Source: Pyxidicoccus caerfyrddinensis
GTDB lineage: Bacteria; Myxococcota; Myxococcia; Myxococcales; Myxococcaceae
DNA length: 64,000 nucleotides
Reading direction: 5' to 3'
Assembly (NCBI RefSeq): GCF_010894405.1
Contig: NZ_JAAIYA010000008.1
Location: forward strand, 490,851 to 554,850
The notes below the pieces were generated by a model that was not told the origin of the DNA, did no database searches, and saw only the letters and a program-made list of their open reading frames with translations. The position numbers and the translations under genes are program-made. This document shows, one piece after another, positions 42,118-50,727 of the stretch; position 1 is the first letter of the stretch; every line of letters starts with the position of its first letter.

Positions 42118-43008
42118 ATGGAGACCCTCACGACGATGGCCACGTTCGTCCGCGTGGCGGAGACGCGGAACTTCACCCGGGCGGCGAGACAGCTGCGGAC
42201 CACGGCGTCGGCGGTGAGCAAGAGCGTGGCGCGGCTGGAGCAGCGGCTCGGCGTGAAGCTCCTGGACCGGACCACGCGCCGCGTGTCGCTCACCCAGGAG
42301 GGCACGCTCTACTACCAGCGCTGCGTGCGCATCCTCGGCGAGGTGAGCGACGCGGAGGCCGAGGTCTCCCAGAGCCTCACGAAGCCCCGGGGCCGGCTGC
42401 GCGTGACGGTGCCGCCCATCATCGGCCTGCGCGTGCTGGTGCCCCAGCTGCGCCGCTTCCGCGACCGGTATCCCGAGGTGCAGTTGGAGCTGGAGCTGGA
42501 GGACTCCATCGTGGACCTCGCCGCCGGCTCCTACGACGTCGCGCTCCGCATGGGAGAGCCCGCCGACTCCCGCCTCAAGGCCCGGCGGCTCGCGCCCATC
42601 CGCTACGTGCTGTGCGCGTCACCCGAGTACCTGCGCAAGCGCGGGGTGCCGCGCACTCCCTCGCAGCTCGCGGAGCACGACTGCATCCACTTCCGCTTCC
42701 CCTCCACCGGGCGCCTGGAGCCGTGGGCACTCTCGTCGGTGGAAGGCGAGGACGCGCCGGTGCACGTGCCCCGGACGCTGGTCTTCAACCACCCGGAGGC
42801 GGTGCAGTTGGTGGCAATGGATGGGATGGGCATCGCCCAGGTTCCGGAGCTCGTCGCGGCACCTGCGCTCGCGTCGGGCCAGCTCGTGGCCGTCCTGCGC
42901 GAGCACCTGGTGGAGCGAGGGGCGTACTGGCTCCTCTGGCCACCAGGGCGGGAGCGGCTCCCGAAGCTGCGGGCCTTCATCGACTTCGTTGGCCCGCTGT
43001 TCCGCTGA
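42118..43008 (+). CDS. LysR-family transcriptional regulator
   Basis: The 296-residue protein has the LysR winged helix (F-T-R-A-A-R-Q-L-R-T-T-A-S-A-V-S-K-S-V-A, L-E-Q-R-L-G-V-K-L-L-D-R) and an effector-binding domain (R-L-R-V-T-V-P-P-I-I-G-L-R-V-L-V-P, G-S-Y-D-V-A-L-R-M-G). All the hallmark segments are in place. It is divergent from the epoxide hydrolase-like gene, with a typical operator between. Confidence 0.92.
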   Translation: METLTTMATFVRVAETRNFTRAARQLRTTASAVSKSVARLEQRLGVKLLDRTTRRVSLTQEGTLYYQRCVRILGEVSDAEAEVSQSLTKPRGRLRVTVPPIIGLRVLVPQLRRFRDRYPEVQLELELEDSIVDLAAGSYDVALRMGEPADSRLKARRLAPIRYVLCASPEYLRKRGVPRTPSQLAEHDCIHFRFPSTGRLEPWALSSVEGEDAPVHVPRTLVFNHPEAVQLVAMDGMGIAQVPELVAAPALASGQLVAVLREHLVERGAYWLLWPPGRERLPKLRAFIDFVGPLFR

Positions 43009-43153
43009 AGGCCGCGCTCCGGACTGCGGCGCTTCCAGCGTGTCACCCGGCTCCGTTCCACCGCATGCCGTCCCCTGCGAGCGCATGGGGAGCAGCACCG
43101 GGACGAGCGCGGTCCGAGCGACCCGCTGGAAGCCTCTTCCGAGACGGTGTGTC

Positions 43154-43336
43154 TCAGTACTCCAGCGGCGGCTGCGGGCCGGGGACGATATCCGCGATGT
43201 CGGGGTCGATATCGCCGGGCTGACGGGTGGGGCGCTCAGACTTCTCCTTCTTCCGCTCGGAGCGCTTGACGTCCTTCTCCTGCTGGTGCTGCTTGCGCGC
43301 CTGCTCCTTCTGGCGCTTCGTGGATCTTCCTTGCAT
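43154..43336 (-). CDS. Small, highly basic protein
   Basis: The 60-residue product has an extremely basic N-terminal half (K-R-Q-K-E-Q-A-R-K-Q-H and K-D-V-K-R-S-E-R-K-K-E-K-S-E-R) and an acidic/proline C-terminal end (D-I-D-P-D-I-A-D-I-V-P-G). The strong charge suggests RNA or DNA binding. It lies 76 bases downstream of the cold-shock gene, beyond a terminator, so it is probably a separate unit. There is no known domain. Confidence 0.65.
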   Translation of the reverse strand: MQGRSTKRQKEQARKQHQQEKDVKRSERKKEKSERPTRQPGDIDPDIADIVPGPQPPLEY

Positions 43337-43352
43337 TGAGCCTCCTTCACTG

Positions 43353-43389
43353 AAAACAAAAGCCCGGCCCCATCATGAGGAAGCCGGGC
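43353..43389 (-). terminator. Rho-independent terminator of the cold-shock gene
   Basis: On the minus strand, GCCCGGC (43383-43389) pairs with GCCGGGC (43362-43368) over a 14-base loop and is followed by TTTTGTTTT. This is a strong intrinsic terminator placed 24 bases after the cold-shock stop codon. Confidence 0.8.
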
Positions 43390-43412
43390 CGACGGGTGCT
43401 GGAGCCGAGCTC

Positions 43413-43619
43413 TCAGCCAACGATGCGGACGTTCTCGGCCTGAAGGCCCTTGGGGCCCTTCTTCGCCTCGAACTCCACCTTCTGGCCCTCGGCCAGGGTC
43501 CGGAACCCATCCGATTGGATCGCGCTGTGGTGGCAGAACACGTCAGGGCCGCCGTTGTCCTGGGCGATGAAGCCAAAGCCCTTCGAGTCGTTGAACCACT
43601 TCACGGTACCAGTCGCCAT
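43413..43619 (-). CDS. Cold-shock protein (CspA family)
   Basis: The 68-residue protein is a complete cold-shock domain: G-T-V-K-W-F-N-D-S-K-G-F-G-F-I at the RNP1 strand, D-V-F-C-H-H-S-A-I at RNP2, then E-G-Q-K-V-E-F and G-P-K-G-L-Q-A-E-N-V. It binds single-stranded RNA and DNA and melts RNA secondary structure. A long leader and a GC hairpin close to the ribosome site suggest expression control at the RNA level. Confidence 0.96.
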   Translation of the reverse strand: MATGTVKWFNDSKGFGFIAQDNGGPDVFCHHSAIQSDGFRTLAEGQKVEFEAKKGPKGLQAENVRIVG

Positions 43620-43638
43620 GTGCTTCTTCTTTCTGCAT

Positions 43639-43654
43639 GCGGCCCGGAGGCCGC
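43639..43654 (-). promoter_or_regulatory. GC hairpin in the cold-shock leader
   Basis: GCGGCC-CGGA-GGCCGC forms a 6-bp stem with a 4-base loop 20 bases upstream of the cold-shock start. It can fold in the mRNA beside the ribosome site, a place where cold-shock leaders often control translation. The rest of the leader to about 43800 is rich in short repeats and has no gene. Confidence 0.45.
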
Positions 43655-44007
43655 CCCAGGTCCCGACGTGGGGTGGGCCAGCCTCTAGCCTGTCAGGGGA
43701 CCAAAGTCGATTGTGGAAGGTCCCGAATATCCACAGGTTGTCAGCCGTGAAGTGAAACTGGCGGAAGAACCGAAGAATTCCGGCCCCTTGCCCCCCAGGG
43801 AAGCGCCCCGCGGCAGTCTCAAACTAATGCGCCAGGGCCCGTTTCGCCCGTTTCCGGCACGCGGGAGTCACGGATTATCCGCGAGCCGACATGGGGGCCG
43901 TGGCGGAGTGCGGGCCGGTGCACAAGGCATTCACCTGCCCGCTGTCTTCCGTGTATCCGGACCCCCGCACGGAGGGCCGCATGGCCTCCGTCCCTCCTGG
44001 AGGAGAC

Positions 44008-44397
44008 ATGCACCACAGCCGGCTTTGCGCATTCGTGATTGATTGCAAGGTGGACGACCTGGACGCCGCCACGGAGTTCTGGAGCCGCGCCTTCGGCCGG
44101 CCAGCCAACCCGCCCGACGCCGACAGCCCCAACTACCGGGAGCTGAAGACGGGGGACGGCGAGCCGATGTTGCTGGTGCAGAAGGTGGGGCACCCCAGCC
44201 GCGTCCACCTGGACATCGAGACGGATGACATCGAAGCCGAGGTGAAGCGGCTGGAGGCGCTGGGCGCCAAGCGGGTGGAGTTCATCAAGCGCTGGTGGGT
44301 GATGGAAGCGCCCTCCGGTCAGCGCTTCTGCGTCGTGCGGCCCCAGCGGGGGCCGCTCGAGGGACGGGCGAACGTGTGGGGCGACGAGGGCGCCTGA
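44008..44397 (+). CDS. VOC/glyoxalase-like protein
   Basis: The start at 44008 follows the ribosome site AGGAG; a longer frame from 43891 is not conserved. The 129-residue product has one VOC module with A-F-V-I-D-C-K-V-D-D-L-D-A-A-T-E-F-W-S-R-A-F-G-R, then V-H-L-D-I-E-T-D-D-I-E-A-E-V-K-R-L-E-A-L-G-A and a final R-F-C-V-V-R. One metal-ligand histidine is seen at V-H-L-D. The substrate is unknown. Confidence 0.85.
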   Translation: MHHSRLCAFVIDCKVDDLDAATEFWSRAFGRPANPPDADSPNYRELKTGDGEPMLLVQKVGHPSRVHLDIETDDIEAEVKRLEALGAKRVEFIKRWWVMEAPSGQRFCVVRPQRGPLEGRANVWGDEGA

Positions 44398-44585
44398 ACG
44401 GCCCGCGCTGCTTCCAGCGCATTCATCAGCCCCCGCTTGCCCCCGAAGTGGTAGCGCAGCGCGCCCGGGCCTACAAAGGCACGGCGCGCGACGGCCTCGA
44501 GCGTCAGCGCCTCGGGGCCCTGCTCCCGCACGAGCCCCGCCGCGGCCCGCAGCACCCTGTCGCGCGTTCCCTCGTCGCTCTTCAT
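44319..44585 (-). pseudogene. Truncated TetR-family gene (DNA-binding part only)
   Basis: From the ATG at 44585 the frame encodes the TetR helix-turn-helix: G-T-R-D-R-V-L-R-A-A-A-G-L-V-R-E-Q-G, then A-R-R-A-F-V-G-P-G-A-L-R-Y-H-F-G-G-K. Then L-M-N-A-L-E-A-A-R-A-V-Q is followed by unrelated sequence antisense to the VOC gene. There is no ligand-binding domain. It is either a broken repressor or a short DNA-binding fragment. Confidence 0.65.
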
Positions 44586-44799
44586 GCGCACCGGCGCGAC
44601 GATGAGGTCGAACCACGGCAGCCCGAACATGCTTTCCTCCCCCTGGACTCGAGCCGGGCCCCACGAGGAGACCCGGCACAGGCTTCCCGGCGGGCCCGCC
44701 CCGCCAGGCTCCCGGACACCCGACGTGGGCGGGTGTTCCTGGACTCATGCCTACGACGGAGACGCTGCGCGCTTTCTACCGTTAATCCCAGTGATGGTT

Positions 44800-44818
44800 G
44801 GTGATGTGGGACATCACC
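44800..44818 (+). promoter_or_regulatory. Operator GGTGATGTGGGACATCACC
   Basis: A perfect 8-3-8 inverted repeat (19 bp) lies 14 bases before the MocR start. It may be bound by the MocR protein itself, or by another regulator, and would block transcription or translation starts there. Confidence 0.55.
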
Positions 44819-44832
44819 GAGGTGAATGAGAG

Positions 44833-46344
44833 GTGACAGCGAAGCAGAGACTCCGGAAGCGGCCGCCCGTCATGGCGGCCACGTCGCTGGTGCTGGACGG
44901 GTCCACGGGCGCGCCCCTGCAGGAGCAGCTCGCGGAGGCGCTGCGCGCGGCCATCCTCGCGGAGCGGCTGGCCCCGGGCACGCGGCTCTTGTCGACGCGC
45001 GCGCTGTCGGAGCAACTGGACGTGTCGCGCAACACGGTGCTCAACGCCTACTCGCGGCTGCTGTCGGAGGGCTACCTCGTGGGACAGACGGGCTCGGGGA
45101 CGTACGTGGCCCGCGAGCTGCCGGAGCGGCTGCTCTCCGTGCGCCGCGCCACCGCCCGGGTGCCGGAGCGCCGCGTGGACGCGCCCGCGCTGTCGAAGCG
45201 GGGCGCCGCGGTGGCCTCGATGCCGCCGCTGGAAAACCCCGCGGCCGGCATGGCCCCGGGACACATGGCCTTCCGCATGGGCCTTCCCTCGCTGGACGGC
45301 TTCCCGAGCGAGCTGTGGGGCCGGCTGCTCCACACCCGCTGGCAGCGCTCGTGGCGGGACTTGATGTCGCACGTGCCCGCCGCGGGCCACCCGCCGCTGC
45401 GCCGTGCCGTGGCGGACTACCTCGCCACCGCGCGCGGCGTGCGCTGCGTGCCGGAGCAGGTGCTCATCGTCAATGGCACGCAGCAGGCGCTGAGCCTGGC
45501 GGCGCAGGTGCTGCTGGACCCCGGCGACGCCGTGTGGGTGGAGGACCCGGGCTACGTCCCCGCGCATGGCGCGCTCACCGCCGCGGGCGCCACGCGCATT
45601 CCCGTGCCCGTGGACGCGGAGGGGCTGGACGTGGAGGCGGGGCGCCGGCTGCGTCCGGACGCGCGGCTCGCCGTCGTCACGCCCGCGCATCAGTTTCCCC
45701 TCGGCGTGGTGATGAGCGAGCGGCGTCGCAAGGCGCTGCTGGACTGGGCGGCGCGCTCGGATGCGTGGGTGCTGGAGGACGACTACGACAGCGAGTTCCG
45801 CTACGAGGGGCGTCCGCTGCCCGCGCTCCAGGGGCTCGCTCCGGACGCCCGCGTCCTCTACACCGGCACCTTCAGCAAGGTGCTGTCGCCCGCGCTGCGG
45901 CTGGGCTACCTCGTGGTGCCCGAGGCCCTGGTGGATGCCTTCTGCGCCGCCCGCCGGTACATCGACCGGCACTCGCCCATCCTCGACCAGGCGGTGCTCG
46001 CGGACTTCATCACCCAGGGCCACTTCAGCCGACACGTGCGGCGCATGCGCGTGCTCTACGCCGCCCGGCAGCAGGTGCTCGTCGAGGCCGCCCGGCGCGA
46101 GCTTCGGGGGCTGTTGGACGTGGAGCCCCTGCACACGGGAATGCACCTGGTCGGCTGGCTTCCGGAAGGGAGGGATGACCGCGAGGCCTCGGAGCGTGCC
46201 GCCAAGGCGGGGCTGGTGGCGAACCCGCTCTCCGCCTTCCGGCTGCACGGGCAGGGGCGCGGGGCGCTGCTGCTCGGCTACGCCTGCGTGCCGGAGAAGG
46301 AATTGGTGGAGGGCGTGTCACGACTGGCGCGGGCCCTGCGCTGA
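44833..46344 (+). CDS. MocR/PdxR-type regulator (GntR helix-turn-helix plus aminotransferase-like domain)
   Basis: From a GTG at 44833 the protein has 503 residues; an ATG at 44872 is also possible. The first 90 residues are a GntR winged helix (L-S-T-R-A-L-S-E-Q-L-D-V-S-R-N-T-V-L-N-A-Y). The rest is a class-I aminotransferase-like domain with the PLP site motifs G-T-Q-Q-A-L, E-D-P-G-Y, E-D-D-Y-D-S-E-F-R-Y and the Schiff-base lysine in G-T-F-S-K-V-L. MocR proteins sense PLP or amino compounds. It may control the AhpD-like gene that follows, or the operator upstream. Confidence 0.92.
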   Translation: MTAKQRLRKRPPVMAATSLVLDGSTGAPLQEQLAEALRAAILAERLAPGTRLLSTRALSEQLDVSRNTVLNAYSRLLSEGYLVGQTGSGTYVARELPERLLSVRRATARVPERRVDAPALSKRGAAVASMPPLENPAAGMAPGHMAFRMGLPSLDGFPSELWGRLLHTRWQRSWRDLMSHVPAAGHPPLRRAVADYLATARGVRCVPEQVLIVNGTQQALSLAAQVLLDPGDAVWVEDPGYVPAHGALTAAGATRIPVPVDAEGLDVEAGRRLRPDARLAVVTPAHQFPLGVVMSERRRKALLDWAARSDAWVLEDDYDSEFRYEGRPLPALQGLAPDARVLYTGTFSKVLSPALRLGYLVVPEALVDAFCAARRYIDRHSPILDQAVLADFITQGHFSRHVRRMRVLYAARQQVLVEAARRELRGLLDVEPLHTGMHLVGWLPEGRDDREASERAAKAGLVANPLSAFRLHGQGRGALLLGYACVPEKELVEGVSRLARALR

Positions 46345-46469
46345 TGGGGGCGGAAAGTGGCCCCATGAGCCGGCTCGAAAGTGGCTCTCGTGTGGCGCGG
46401 GGCCTCCCGTTACATCAGGCCCACGAACGCCGGGACCGAAAGCCGCCCGGCCACACGGAAGGATGGGCC

Positions 46470-46946
46470 ATGGAAGCACAGCGACTGAATCCCGCGAAGG
46501 TTGCCCCGGGTGTGTACCAGGCGATGATGGGGCTGGAGCGCTACCTGCATGAGTGCGGGCTGGAGGCCAACCTCCTGCACCTCATCAAGCTGCGCGCGTC
46601 GCAGGTCAACGGCTGCGCGTACTGCATCGACATGCACTGGAAGGACCTGCGCGCCGCCGGGGAGACGGAGCAGCGGCTCTACGGGCTGGATGCGTGGGAG
46701 GAGAGCCCGTACTACTCGGAGCGCGAGCGCGCGGCGCTGGCGTGGACGGAGGCCGTCACCCTCGTGTCGGAGGGCCACGTGCCGGAGAGCGTGTATCAGG
46801 CGGTGAAACCGCACTTCTCCGAGAAGGAGCTGGCGGACCTCACCTTCGCCGTGGCCGCCATCAACGCGTGGAACCGCCTGGCCATCGCCTCGCGGACGAC
46901 GCCGGGCACCTACAAGGCCCCGGTGTCCCCGCAGAAGGGCGGCTGA
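46470..46946 (+). CDS. Carboxymuconolactone decarboxylase/AhpD-like protein
   Basis: The ATG at 46470 has GGAAGGATGG just upstream. The 158-residue product is an AhpD-type protein: the redox C-A-Y-C motif (N-G-C-A-Y-C-I-D-M-H) and Y-Y-S-E-R-E-R-A-A-L-A-W-T-E-A-V. AhpD-like proteins are thiol-disulfide peroxidase reductases. The preceding MocR regulator is in the same direction, 125 bases upstream. Confidence 0.88.
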   Translation: MEAQRLNPAKVAPGVYQAMMGLERYLHECGLEANLLHLIKLRASQVNGCAYCIDMHWKDLRAAGETEQRLYGLDAWEESPYYSERERAALAWTEAVTLVSEGHVPESVYQAVKPHFSEKELADLTFAVAAINAWNRLAIASRTTPGTYKAPVSPQKGG

Positions 46947-46949
46947 GCT

Positions 46950-47594
46950 TCACGTCCCGGGCGGCGTGCGCGGCAGCTCGGTGCCGAAGAGGACCTGGAG
47001 CAGGTCCATCAGTCCCGGCCACGCCTCGGCGCCGAGCCAGAGCCCTTCCGCGCAGTGCTCGGCCGACACTTCCAGCGAGGTGTTGTCGAAGAGCTTCGCT
47101 GGCAGCGGCCCCTCCGAGGGCAGCTTGCCCTCAATCTGGAGCACCTTGCCGTCCCAGCGGATGCCCGGCGGGAGCAGCCGCTCCGCCAGCGCGCGCAGTG
47201 CCGCCTGTCCGGCGCCCGCGCGCAGCACGCCCATCATCAGGGACGAGGCCGTGCGCGACTCCTCCAGCTCCACCACGCCCGGCGTGAGCAGCCACAGCCG
47301 GTAGCGGCCGGAGGACAGCTCCACGCGCTCCAGCGTCGTCTGCACGCGCAGCTTCCAGCCCTGCACCGACAGGCGCACGTCGTAGACGTCCGGCTTCGCG
47401 GTCCACTCGCGCAGCTCCAGGTGCTTCACCTTGCGCAGCAGCTGGCGGACCACCATCTCCACGCGGGGGTGGGACAGGCGCAGCCGCTTGCGCCCCACGT
47501 CCACCGCCACGTCCTCACCGAGGGCGGAGGGCAGCCGCTTCGCCCACTCGCGCGCGCCCTCCATCAGCTTCGCCGCCAGTGACTGACCCGACAT
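46950..47594 (-). CDS. Conserved protein of unknown function
   Basis: The ATG at 47594 has GGAGG six bases upstream; an ATG at 47600 is on top of that site and is not favoured. The 214-residue product has an N-terminal helix (A-K-L-M-E-G-A-R-E-W-A-K-R-L-P), then repeated strands (V-Y-D-V-R-L-S-V-Q-G-W-K-L-R-V-Q-T-T-L) and L-P-P-G-I-R-W-D-G-K. I do not recognise the family. It is convergent with the AhpD-like gene. Confidence 0.7.
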   Translation of the reverse strand: MSGQSLAAKLMEGAREWAKRLPSALGEDVAVDVGRKRLRLSHPRVEMVVRQLLRKVKHLELREWTAKPDVYDVRLSVQGWKLRVQTTLERVELSSGRYRLWLLTPGVVELEESRTASSLMMGVLRAGAGQAALRALAERLLPPGIRWDGKVLQIEGKLPSEGPLPAKLFDNTSLEVSAEHCAEGLWLGAEAWPGLMDLLQVLFGTELPRTPPGT

Positions 47595-47795
47595 CCGCAT
47601 CCTCCGGGGAGCGTCACGCGCCACGGACCCGCCTGGGTCCGGCGCGACGCGCGGGCCGCAGCATGCACCGGATTCATCCCGTGCGCTTCGCCTGCCTGCC
47701 CGCCCGCCCGCCCGCCCGCCTGGGAGCGGAGGCACCGTTGGCTGGTGCTATCATCCCCTCGCCTCTTTCCCGGCTTCACCCCCCAGGGAACTTCC

Positions 47796-49166
47796 ATGGC
47801 CCCATCCAACTCCGTGCTCGACCTTCCTCCCGAGCCGTCCCTCGCCCTCCCCCGCTCCTTCTGGAAGACGTTCGTCAAGGAGTACTGGAACCGTCAGCCC
47901 ACCGTCTTCCGGGGACTGTTTCCCGCGCACTTCCCCACGCCCCAGGACGCCTTCGAGGCGGTGCTCGCGTGCGGTGAGCGCTACCGCAAGGGCGATTTCA
48001 AGCAGCAGATTCGCATCTACATCGAGCACGAGCCGGAGCCCGGTCAGGTCCCTGACTACTCCTCCATCTTCTCGCTGTCGCGCTACCTGCCCGTCCCCGA
48101 GGACCGGACGCTCGACGGGTACACGGCGCGCATGACGCACCAGCTGAAGGGCCGGCGCTTCGGCGTCTTGCTCAACAACCTCCAGACGTACCACTGGAAC
48201 CACTGGCTCCAGGTGAAGAGCTTCCTGGGGGGCTTCTTCCAGGCCCTCGGCGTGCCGCTGTCGGGCGTGGACTCGACGCTCTTCATGGGCAACTACCTGT
48301 ACACGCCCTTCGGCGTGCACAAGGACGACCTGCACATCTTCAACTTCGTCATCCAGGGGCAGAAGGTGATGAGCCTCTGGCCCTTCGAGAAGCTCGCGCA
48401 TCGCGAGGAGCTGCCGAAGGACGGCCCCAACCTGATCGACCACAACGCGCTCATCCACCTGCGCGACAAGGCGGACGAGGAGCAGCTGCTCTCGCAGGCG
48501 AAGTTCCTGGAGGCCTCGCCGGGCGACGTCCTCTTCTGGCCGGCCTCGTACTGGCACCGCGCGGAGCCGGGCAAGGGCATGTGCGTGTCCGCGTCGGTGG
48601 GCTTCAACTTCCGCCCGCCCGAGTTCGTCGAGATGGCCCCGGAGCACGAGTGGCCCGACCGGCTGCGCCACACGGAGATGCCGGGCGCGCCGAAGTGGAA
48701 GGTGCCCAACGCGCTGAAGAGCTCCATCGGCAAGCGCGGCAAGCGGGAGAATGTGATGGCCGCGGACCGCGAGAGCACCGCCGCCTGGGTGCGCTTCCTC
48801 ACCAACGGCGCCATGGAAGGGGTGCCGCCGGAGGACCGCTCCGCGAAGCCCGTCACCGGCCAGGACTGGGTGCGGGCCCATCCCTCGCGGCCCATCGTCA
48901 CCATGCCGCTCCCGGGAGGCCAGGTGCTGGTGGCCGCCAATGGCCGCTCGTCCATGCTGGCCGCCAATGCCGCGGTGAGCCGCCGCATGGAGAAGCTCGT
49001 GGCCACCCTCAACGCGGGCACGCCGGTGCGCGTGAAGGAGCTGGAGGAGGCGTTCTTCACGAAGCTGGAGGGGCGCACCTTCAAGCGCGGCGCCCTCCAG
49101 GGGCTGCTGAACGACCTGGTGCGCTGGCGGGCCGTGCAGCACTGCGAGCCCGGCCAGGAGGCCTGA
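47796..49166 (+). CDS. JmjC/cupin-type Fe(II)/2-oxoglutarate oxygenase-like protein
   Basis: The 456-residue protein has the cupin iron site: H175-K-D177 (F-G-V-H-K-D-D) and a later W-H-R with H254, i.e. the HxD…H triad of JmjC-like oxygenases. The strand pair F-N-F-V-I-Q-G-Q-K-V and G-D-V-L-F-W-P frames the core. The C-terminal 130 residues form an additional winged-helix-like part. Such enzymes hydroxylate proteins, ribosomal subunits or peptides. The upstream space has a (CCCG) repeat. A second JmjC-like gene is at 57423. Confidence 0.85.
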   Translation: MAPSNSVLDLPPEPSLALPRSFWKTFVKEYWNRQPTVFRGLFPAHFPTPQDAFEAVLACGERYRKGDFKQQIRIYIEHEPEPGQVPDYSSIFSLSRYLPVPEDRTLDGYTARMTHQLKGRRFGVLLNNLQTYHWNHWLQVKSFLGGFFQALGVPLSGVDSTLFMGNYLYTPFGVHKDDLHIFNFVIQGQKVMSLWPFEKLAHREELPKDGPNLIDHNALIHLRDKADEEQLLSQAKFLEASPGDVLFWPASYWHRAEPGKGMCVSASVGFNFRPPEFVEMAPEHEWPDRLRHTEMPGAPKWKVPNALKSSIGKRGKRENVMAADRESTAAWVRFLTNGAMEGVPPEDRSAKPVTGQDWVRAHPSRPIVTMPLPGGQVLVAANGRSSMLAANAAVSRRMEKLVATLNAGTPVRVKELEEAFFTKLEGRTFKRGALQGLLNDLVRWRAVQHCEPGQEA

Positions 49167-49187
49167 CGCGGGCGCCCGTCCCGGCCC

Positions 49188-50528
49188 TCACCCCGGTGGG
49201 GTCAGGGCCAGGACGAGGCTCGGCGTGCCGACGCCGTCGGCGGTGGGGAAGAACGTCAAATCGCTCCCCACGCCCCTGAGCGCGCGGAACGTCTCCATCA
49301 CGGGAAGCTCCAGCTCCACCGGGGCGATGCGGCGCACGCGGCGTCCGCCCCGCACCTCCCAGCCCCCGGCGATGAGGAGCACCACGCCGGGGCGGGACAT
49401 CGTCGTGAAGGTCTCCACGCGGGCCACCAGCTCCGTGCAGTCCGCGGGCAGCGCGTCGGCGCGCGGGACGACGAAGAGGTTGAGGGGCGAGGGCGCGGGA
49501 GGCGCGGTGCCTTCGCGGAAGCCCCGGCCGTGGGGCTCGGCGCCGAGCCGTGCCGCCGTCTCCGCCGAGTGGAGGAAGGCCGCCAGCCGCCCCTCGGAGA
49601 TGAGCTTCAGCCCGCGCGTGGGTTGGCCCTCGTCGTCGAGCGTCCTCGGGCGGGTGCCCAGCGGCTGGCGCGGGTCGTCCTCCACGGACAGCAGTGACGG
49701 GAAGGGCTTCTTCCCCGCGGCACGAGCCAGGGCGGGCGTCGAGGCCGCCACGTCTCCGCGCAGCAGCCAGGCGAGGCCCGCCACCAGCGGCGCCGCCACG
49801 GCGGGGCGCAGGACCCACGGCAGGCCCGGTGACGGCGGCCCGGCGGGCCCTTCCAGCGCGGCCACGGCCTCTTCCAGGCGCGCTCGGAGCGGCGCGAAGT
49901 CCACCTCGCCGCCCGGCGGCGCGGCCACTGCGTCCACCACGGCGCCGCGTGCGGTCTCGCAGCGCACGAAGGCCTCCTCCGCGCGCCCTGCTTCACCCCG
50001 GCACCCGCCGTCCGCGCGCAGCACCGCGCGCCAGGTGGCCGTCTGGGTGAGCACCGCCGCCTGCACCACCACGCCGGGAGGAAGTCCCGTGCGGAGGAGG
50101 CGCTCCGACAGCGCCTCCAGCCGGGACGAGGTGTCCTCCGGCAGCGCGGGAGGGACGTCAGGGCCCGGCTCCAGCGCGGGGGGCACGGGTCCTCGCGCGC
50201 CGGAGGCCGCGCTCCGGACGGCGGCGGCCAGCACGTCCCGCACGTCCTCGCGCCCGCCCACTGGCGCCGCGGCAGCGCCGAAGGAGTCTCCCAGCCAGAC
50301 GCGGGCGCACGCCGTCCGGGACTCGCCCCGGGTGGTGACGGCCGTGCCGGCGTGGACGTCGAGCTCCCGGCTCACCCGCCGCGTCGCCGAGAGATGCAAC
50401 TCCAGGCTGTCCACGCCGAGCGCGCGGGCGGTGTCCGCGAGCGCGTCACGTCCCGCCTCGGCCAGCGCCGCCAGCGAAGCGCCCTGCTCCGTCTCCGCAC
50501 CGTCCCGTCCACCGCCAGGGGTTCGCAT
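49188..50528 (-). CDS. TldE/PmbA-like protein of a TldD/TldE pair
   Basis: From an ATG at 50528 the product is 446 residues. It has the TldE/PmbA pattern: L-A-D-T-A-R-A-L-G-V-D, S-L-E-L-H-L-S-A, and late R-G-L-K-L-I-S-E-G-R-L, with no HExxxH motif, as expected for the non-catalytic partner. The N-terminus is uncertain (starts upstream are possible). It is divergent from the TldD gene 199 bases away. TldD/TldE together process or degrade peptides, including microcin and CcdA in E. coli. Confidence 0.85.
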   Translation of the reverse strand: MRTPGGGRDGAETEQGASLAALAEAGRDALADTARALGVDSLELHLSATRRVSRELDVHAGTAVTTRGESRTACARVWLGDSFGAAAAPVGGREDVRDVLAAAVRSAASGARGPVPPALEPGPDVPPALPEDTSSRLEALSERLLRTGLPPGVVVQAAVLTQTATWRAVLRADGGCRGEAGRAEEAFVRCETARGAVVDAVAAPPGGEVDFAPLRARLEEAVAALEGPAGPPSPGLPWVLRPAVAAPLVAGLAWLLRGDVAASTPALARAAGKKPFPSLLSVEDDPRQPLGTRPRTLDDEGQPTRGLKLISEGRLAAFLHSAETAARLGAEPHGRGFREGTAPPAPSPLNLFVVPRADALPADCTELVARVETFTTMSRPGVVLLIAGGWEVRGGRRVRRIAPVELELPVMETFRALRGVGSDLTFFPTADGVGTPSLVLALTPPG

Positions 50529-50727
50529 CCGTCGCGTCAGGCTCCCGCCCGCATCATGCCGCATCCCCGCGCTCCCGCGCGTGCTTCGCCCCGTGTGCCC
50601 ATGACACCGGGCCGCTCGCGGCACCAGCCTCCTCGCCCGCCGCCGCGCCCCGCCGGACGGGCTGGGCACCCGGTGTGCGCCGGTGCCATGATTCGCACCA
50701 GGGCGCCGCCCCTGGAGAAGCCAACGC

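Noticed and set aside
43009..43153. Possible small gene after the LysR gene
   Set aside because: Both strands give short frames with no start site or domain; nothing supports a gene.
47690..47725. CRISPR-like array at the CCCG tract
   Set aside because: The units are four bases with no spacers; it is a simple repeat.
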